A stretch of 64,000 nucleotides of DNA from Pseudarthrobacter sp. PS3-L1 (GTDB taxonomy: Bacteria > Actinomycetota > Actinomycetes > Actinomycetales > Micrococcaceae). The stretch is taken from contig NZ_JASISU010000004.1 in NCBI RefSeq assembly GCF_030063285.1, positions 62,001 through 126,000 of the forward strand. Direction: 5' to 3'. The translations under genes and the position numbers were made by a program. Numbering within the stretch: position 1 is the stretch's first letter; each line of letters starts with the position of its first letter. Shown piece after piece: positions 61,153-64,000 of this stretch. The notes beneath the pieces are model-generated. The model made no database searches. It was not told the DNA's origin and saw only the letters and a program-made list of their open reading frames with translations.

Positions 61153-62472
61153 CTAGACCCGGCCGAGCGAGTCTATGTCCTCAAGGAACTGCTGATGGAC
61201 CGCTTCGCTCACGGTAGTCCTCGTATCCAAGATCGCGTCAACGTAGTCCTGCGTCGATGGTCCCTTGCGCGCTTCCGCGCTGGTCGACCTCGTGCCGCTG
61301 TATGCCTGGCCATCATCGTCGTAGACCGCCTTTTCCAGTGCTCGTTGGGAGGCGCTCCGTGCCGCATATTCTATATCCGCAGGGGAGAACCCCTCGGTAC
61401 GGTCCACCAGAAGCCCCACGTCCACGGCGTCCACCACTGCGGAGGGAATGAAGCGTTGCCACATGGCCTCGCGCGCCTGACGGTCCGGCAGGCCGATCGG
61501 GATCACGTAGTCGAAACGGCCGTGGCGCAGGAATGCAGTGTCCAGGGCACGGATGAAGTTCGTGGCGCACACCAGCAGCCGGCCAGGCTGTTCGCGGAAA
61601 GCCGGGATGATCTTTAGGAGTTCGTTGGTGACGCCCTGGAGCGGCGACGGCGGTTCACCTGAGCGCTGAGACGCGATCTCCTCCACCTCGTCGATAAAGA
61701 CGACGGCGTGTTCCAGTTCCGCGATCTCCAGGAAGGTTTCGCGCAGGGCGCCGGCCAGGCCCTTGGGATCGGCGGCGAGCCGGGAAGGAAAAACCTCTAC
61801 GAACGGCCATTCAAGCCGGGATGCGATCGCTTTAGCGAAAGTGGTTTTGCCTGTCCCGGGGGGACCAAAGAGAACAACGGCGCGCGGTGGCACCACGCCG
61901 TACTCGTCGGCGAGATCGGCCTCGGCCAGAGGCAGGACCAGGCGGCGTTCGAGGAGTTTCTTTTCGTTCCGCATGCCGGCGACATTTTCCCAAAGGTCGC
62001 GGGCCAGGATGCGGCCGCCAAGCTGGCTCAGGGGCCCGAGTTCCTGGCGCTGGACCGGGATTTTCCGTTCGAAATAGCGCAGGTTTTTCTTCAGGACGAA
62101 GCCGTGGCCCAGGAATGCTTCCACCCGGGTCTCGGATTCCGGTATCAGCGCGGAGAGCTTGTTCAACCCGTGCGGCGCCATCCGATTCTCGACGGCGGCC
62201 AGGAGCGAGGTTCCAATTCCCTTGCTGCGGTGCTCCGGGAGGGTGGCGAGGAAGACGATCCAGCCCTGGTCATGGGCGGCACGTCCAACGGCTGCACCCA
62301 CGATCTCATCACCGTGGACCGCCACCACGGCGTGGTCCTTTTCGCAGGAGGCCAATACTTCAGGAAGCGCGTAGACCGGCTCCACATTGGTGGCCTTGAG
62401 TGACTCCCAAAGATGCAGGATGCCATCAAGATCGGAGGAGTGGAAATCCCTGATTCGCCAGGCTGCCATCAC
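61153..62472 (-). CDS. GNAT acetyltransferase - AAA+ ATPase fusion protein
   Basis: A 439-residue protein with two domains. Residues 4-138 form a GNAT domain: IRDFHSSDLDGILHLWES, VAVHGDEIVGAAVGRAA, and the acetyl-CoA loop LPEHRSKGIGTSLL (78-91). Residues 155-390 form an AAA+ domain: Walker A GPPGTGKTT at 203-211, Walker B VVFIDE at 257-262, sensor-1 ATN (N305), and FLRHGRFDYVIPIGLPD with candidate arginine fingers R316 and R319. The AAA+ part resembles the FtsH/SpoVK/Cdc48-like group. The substrate for acetylation and the partner for remodelling are unknown. It stands alone. Confidence 0.88.
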   Translation of the reverse strand: MMAAWRIRDFHSSDLDGILHLWESLKATNVEPVYALPEVLASCEKDHAVVAVHGDEIVGAAVGRAAHDQGWIVFLATLPEHRSKGIGTSLLAAVENRMAPHGLNKLSALIPESETRVEAFLGHGFVLKKNLRYFERKIPVQRQELGPLSQLGGRILARDLWENVAGMRNEKKLLERRLVLPLAEADLADEYGVVPPRAVVLFGPPGTGKTTFAKAIASRLEWPFVEVFPSRLAADPKGLAGALRETFLEIAELEHAVVFIDEVEEIASQRSGEPPSPLQGVTNELLKIIPAFREQPGRLLVCATNFIRALDTAFLRHGRFDYVIPIGLPDRQAREAMWQRFIPSAVVDAVDVGLLVDRTEGFSPADIEYAARSASQRALEKAVYDDDGQAYSGTRSTSAEARKGPSTQDYVDAILDTRTTVSEAVHQQFLEDIDSLGRV

Positions 62473-62498
62473 GTGTGTCCCGTCGTATTCGTCATTGA

Positions 62499-62526
62499 GC
62501 TAACGGTAATTTTGGGCTAGCGGTAA
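62499..62526 (-). repeat. Direct repeat upstream of the GNAT-AAA gene
   Basis: GCTAACGGTAA (62499-62509) and GCTAGCGGTAA (62516-62526) repeat with one mismatch at 17-base spacing, 27 bases upstream of the gene start. It may be a regulator site. Confidence 0.55.
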
Positions 62527-62570
62527 CTTTTTCTGCTGGGGTTCAGATCTCACGTGGCATCCAGACCAGG

Positions 62571-62741
62571 ATGACTGCCATTTTTCCTACCCCGCAGCTC
62601 CCCGCGCTCGCACCCGGGGTCTGGCGTATCTTCCGGGAGCGCTTCAAGGAACTGCCCTGCTTCATGATCAGGCACGGCACATCGGGAAACAAGACATGCG
62701 CACCAGGATCAGTGCATGCTCCGGCCACTTGGACCATGTGA
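62571..62741 (+). other. Gap with a 56-codon ORF of uncertain reality
   Basis: The 341-base gap 62473-62813 holds the direct repeat above and an open frame from ATG 62571 (MTAIFPTPQLPALAPGVW, then RIFRERFKELPCFMIRHG) to TGA 62739. There is a GACCAGG site only 0-3 bases before ATG, too close for good initiation. I do not recognise the product. It may be chance or the start of a broken gene. Confidence 0.25.
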
Positions 62742-62813
62742 AGGCGGTGGCGTGGTCGACCCGAGCCGCAGAATGGCGGCAGGGCAGCAGTGCGCAATCC
62801 CGGCGTGCAGTAC

Positions 62814-63782
62814 CTAGGACCGTTCCCGGTGTCCACGCCGGAGCAGCCGCAGCTTTCCCTGGCTGGTCAGGATACCGAGCACCACAACGACTCCGCCCAC
62901 GGGCTCGTTCCAGTGCAGGACTTCGCCGAGGACAAAGATGCCAAGCACCACGCCAACAAGGGGTGTCAGGTACGTGACGGTGGATGCGGCGGTTGGCCCC
63001 CAGGTGTCAACGATGATGGTCATCCAGATGTAGGCGACGCCGGTACCCAGCCCGCCAAGGGCCAGCATGCTCAGTACCACCGACGGATCGAGGGAGATTG
63101 GCTCGAAGGCAATGAAGGGCGAAAGTAGCACCATGATGACGGCGGCGAGGGAAATTTCCACCGCGGAGATGACAACAGGGTCGTAAGAGTGCGTTCCCAG
63201 AACAAACTTGCGCAGGTAGACGAATGCAATGCCATAGCAGAGTGTTGCGCCGAGGCATGCCAGCTGCGCGGGGACTGACTCATGGATCGCTGGATCCCCG
63301 AGTACCCGCCACGGTCCGACCACGAGCGCGACGCCAAGGCCACCAACAAAAATTCCACCTATTTGGAGCCGGCGGAGGCGTTCCTTGGGCAACGCAATCG
63401 CTCCAACCGCAAGCGTCATGATCGGTGTTGTCGCATTCAGGATGCTTGACAACCCAGAGGGCAGAAACTGGCCAGCCCAGGCGAACAGGAGGAACGGTGC
63501 GACGCACAGGAACACTGAGACAACTGCCAGGTGCGCCCACAGCCGGCGCTCGCGGGGCCAGCGCCGCCGAGTGAGCAGCATGATGAGGCACAGCGTTGCG
63601 GCTCCCAGAACCAGCCTTGAGAGTGCGACCTGCGAGGGCGCCAGTCCCGTGAGTCCGGTTTTCATGAACAGGAAGCTGGCGCCCCAGATCAGTGCGGCCC
63701 CAAGGTAGGCGAACAGAACTCGGCGGGAGGCAGGCGCCTGCATACCAGCCGCGGGGATGACTTGTGTTTCGCCAGCGGCCAT
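62814..63782 (-). CDS. EamA/DMT family transporter
   Basis: A 322-residue, ten-helix protein with two EamA repeats. LFAYLGAALIWGASFLFMKTGLTGLAPSQVALSRLVLGAATLCLIMLL opens the first, and FLPSGLSSILNATTPIMTLAVGAIALPKERLRRLQIGGIFVGGLGVALVVGPW closes it; STVTYLTPLVGVVLGIFVLGEVLHWNEPVGGVVVVLGIL ends the second. Substrate unknown. It is divergent from the MOSC gene at the window end. Confidence 0.93.
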   Translation of the reverse strand: MAAGETQVIPAAGMQAPASRRVLFAYLGAALIWGASFLFMKTGLTGLAPSQVALSRLVLGAATLCLIMLLTRRRWPRERRLWAHLAVVSVFLCVAPFLLFAWAGQFLPSGLSSILNATTPIMTLAVGAIALPKERLRRLQIGGIFVGGLGVALVVGPWRVLGDPAIHESVPAQLACLGATLCYGIAFVYLRKFVLGTHSYDPVVISAVEISLAAVIMVLLSPFIAFEPISLDPSVVLSMLALGGLGTGVAYIWMTIIVDTWGPTAASTVTYLTPLVGVVLGIFVLGEVLHWNEPVGGVVVVLGILTSQGKLRLLRRGHRERS

Positions 63783-63896
63783 CGCATGCTCCTTCTCTGG
63801 GTGAGGTATCGGCCCTGTGCATCGTAGCCTGCGGCAAAGTCAGGGAATGCCTGGCAGAAGCTCCGCGCAGCCGTCTGCCGGCCCTACACTGAATCC

Positions 63897-64000
63897 ATGA
63901 CTACCGGGTCCGTTCTGGCCATCTGCCGCGTCCACCAGCTCCTGAACGATTCCAGCAGTGTTGGCGTCACGGCTATCGACAAGCGTGCAGTGGAGGGTCC
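63897..64000 (+). CDS. MOSC domain protein, 3' end outside window
   Basis: Only the first 34 codons are in the window: TTGSVLAICRVHQLL and then SSVGVTAIDKRAVEGP. This fits the N-terminus of stand-alone actinobacterial MOSC proteins, which relate to molybdenum cofactor sulfur chemistry. The call rests on a short stretch. Confidence 0.7.
   Translation, partial: MTTGSVLAICRVHQLLNDSSSVGVTAIDKRAVEG

Noticed and set aside
1..64000. CRISPR arrays, insertion sequences, prophage or integrase genes
   Set aside because: No regularly spaced repeats, transposase motifs, terminal inverted repeats with a gene inside, or phage genes were seen.

Overview
The window is GC-rich DNA from an actinobacterium, most likely Arthrobacter or a close Micrococcaceae relative. 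The evidence is the gene content: two FprA-type ferredoxin-NADP reductases, a poxvirus-like topoisomerase IB, an ADH/ALDH/DUF779 set, a furA-catalase pair and YajQ. GTG starts are frequent and genes are often coupled by 4-base overlaps. It looks chromosomal: no insertion sequence, phage gene, CRISPR array or integrase was seen, and there is one tRNA (Tyr).

Region 1-9.8 kb is mixed housekeeping and eroded sequence. It starts with a DUF559-type nuclease-like gene cut by the window edge, then a SUKH-fold protein and a TRIC-type channel. Two gene remnants follow around an intact luciferase-like monooxygenase: the 3' end of an SsuC-type ABC permease with an in-frame stop and a frameshift, and the 3' half of a siroheme-synthase-type methyltransferase (cobA). 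After these come fprA, an AI-2E-family transporter, TspO, and a GntR regulator with an MFS transporter. Permease and cobA remnants next to fprA suggest a deleted sulfur-assimilation locus (inference).

Region 9.8-24 kb is the most distinctive part. It is a leftward cluster with a trimodular NRPS of 3625 residues (C-A-T-C-A-T-C-A-T-TE), an MbtH-like protein, a DrrAB-type ABC exporter and a phosphopantetheinyl transferase. The last four genes are chained by 4-base stop/start overlaps. All three adenylation domains show almost the same binding-pocket code, so the product may be built from three copies of one amino acid, perhaps a basic one. Just upstream in the same direction lies a small gene for a secreted Gly/Asn/Leu-rich peptide with pentad repeats, separated from the NRPS by a perfect 15-bp hairpin. 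No tailoring, aryl-acid or siderophore-uptake genes are present.

Region 24-37 kb is catabolic. A PucR regulator is divergent from a GABA module (aldehyde dehydrogenase, gabT); then come RarD, topoisomerase IB, a second fprA, and a GAF-domain activator followed by aldehyde dehydrogenase, zinc alcohol dehydrogenase and a DUF779 protein.

Region 37-64 kb holds an APC permease, DUF2461, catalase with a Fur regulator, a degenerate HIT-like protein, HtpX, YajQ, tRNA-Tyr, a thioesterase, an ABC exporter, thioredoxin, an acyl-CoA synthetase, an AlkA-like glycosylase, an ArsB/SLC13-like permease, and the transsulfuration pair cbs-metB. It continues with a sugar ABC importer lacking its own ATPase beside a TetR regulator, an SDR, a RibD-C/DHFR-like protein, an unusual GNAT-AAA+ fusion, an EamA transporter and the first codons of a MOSC protein.
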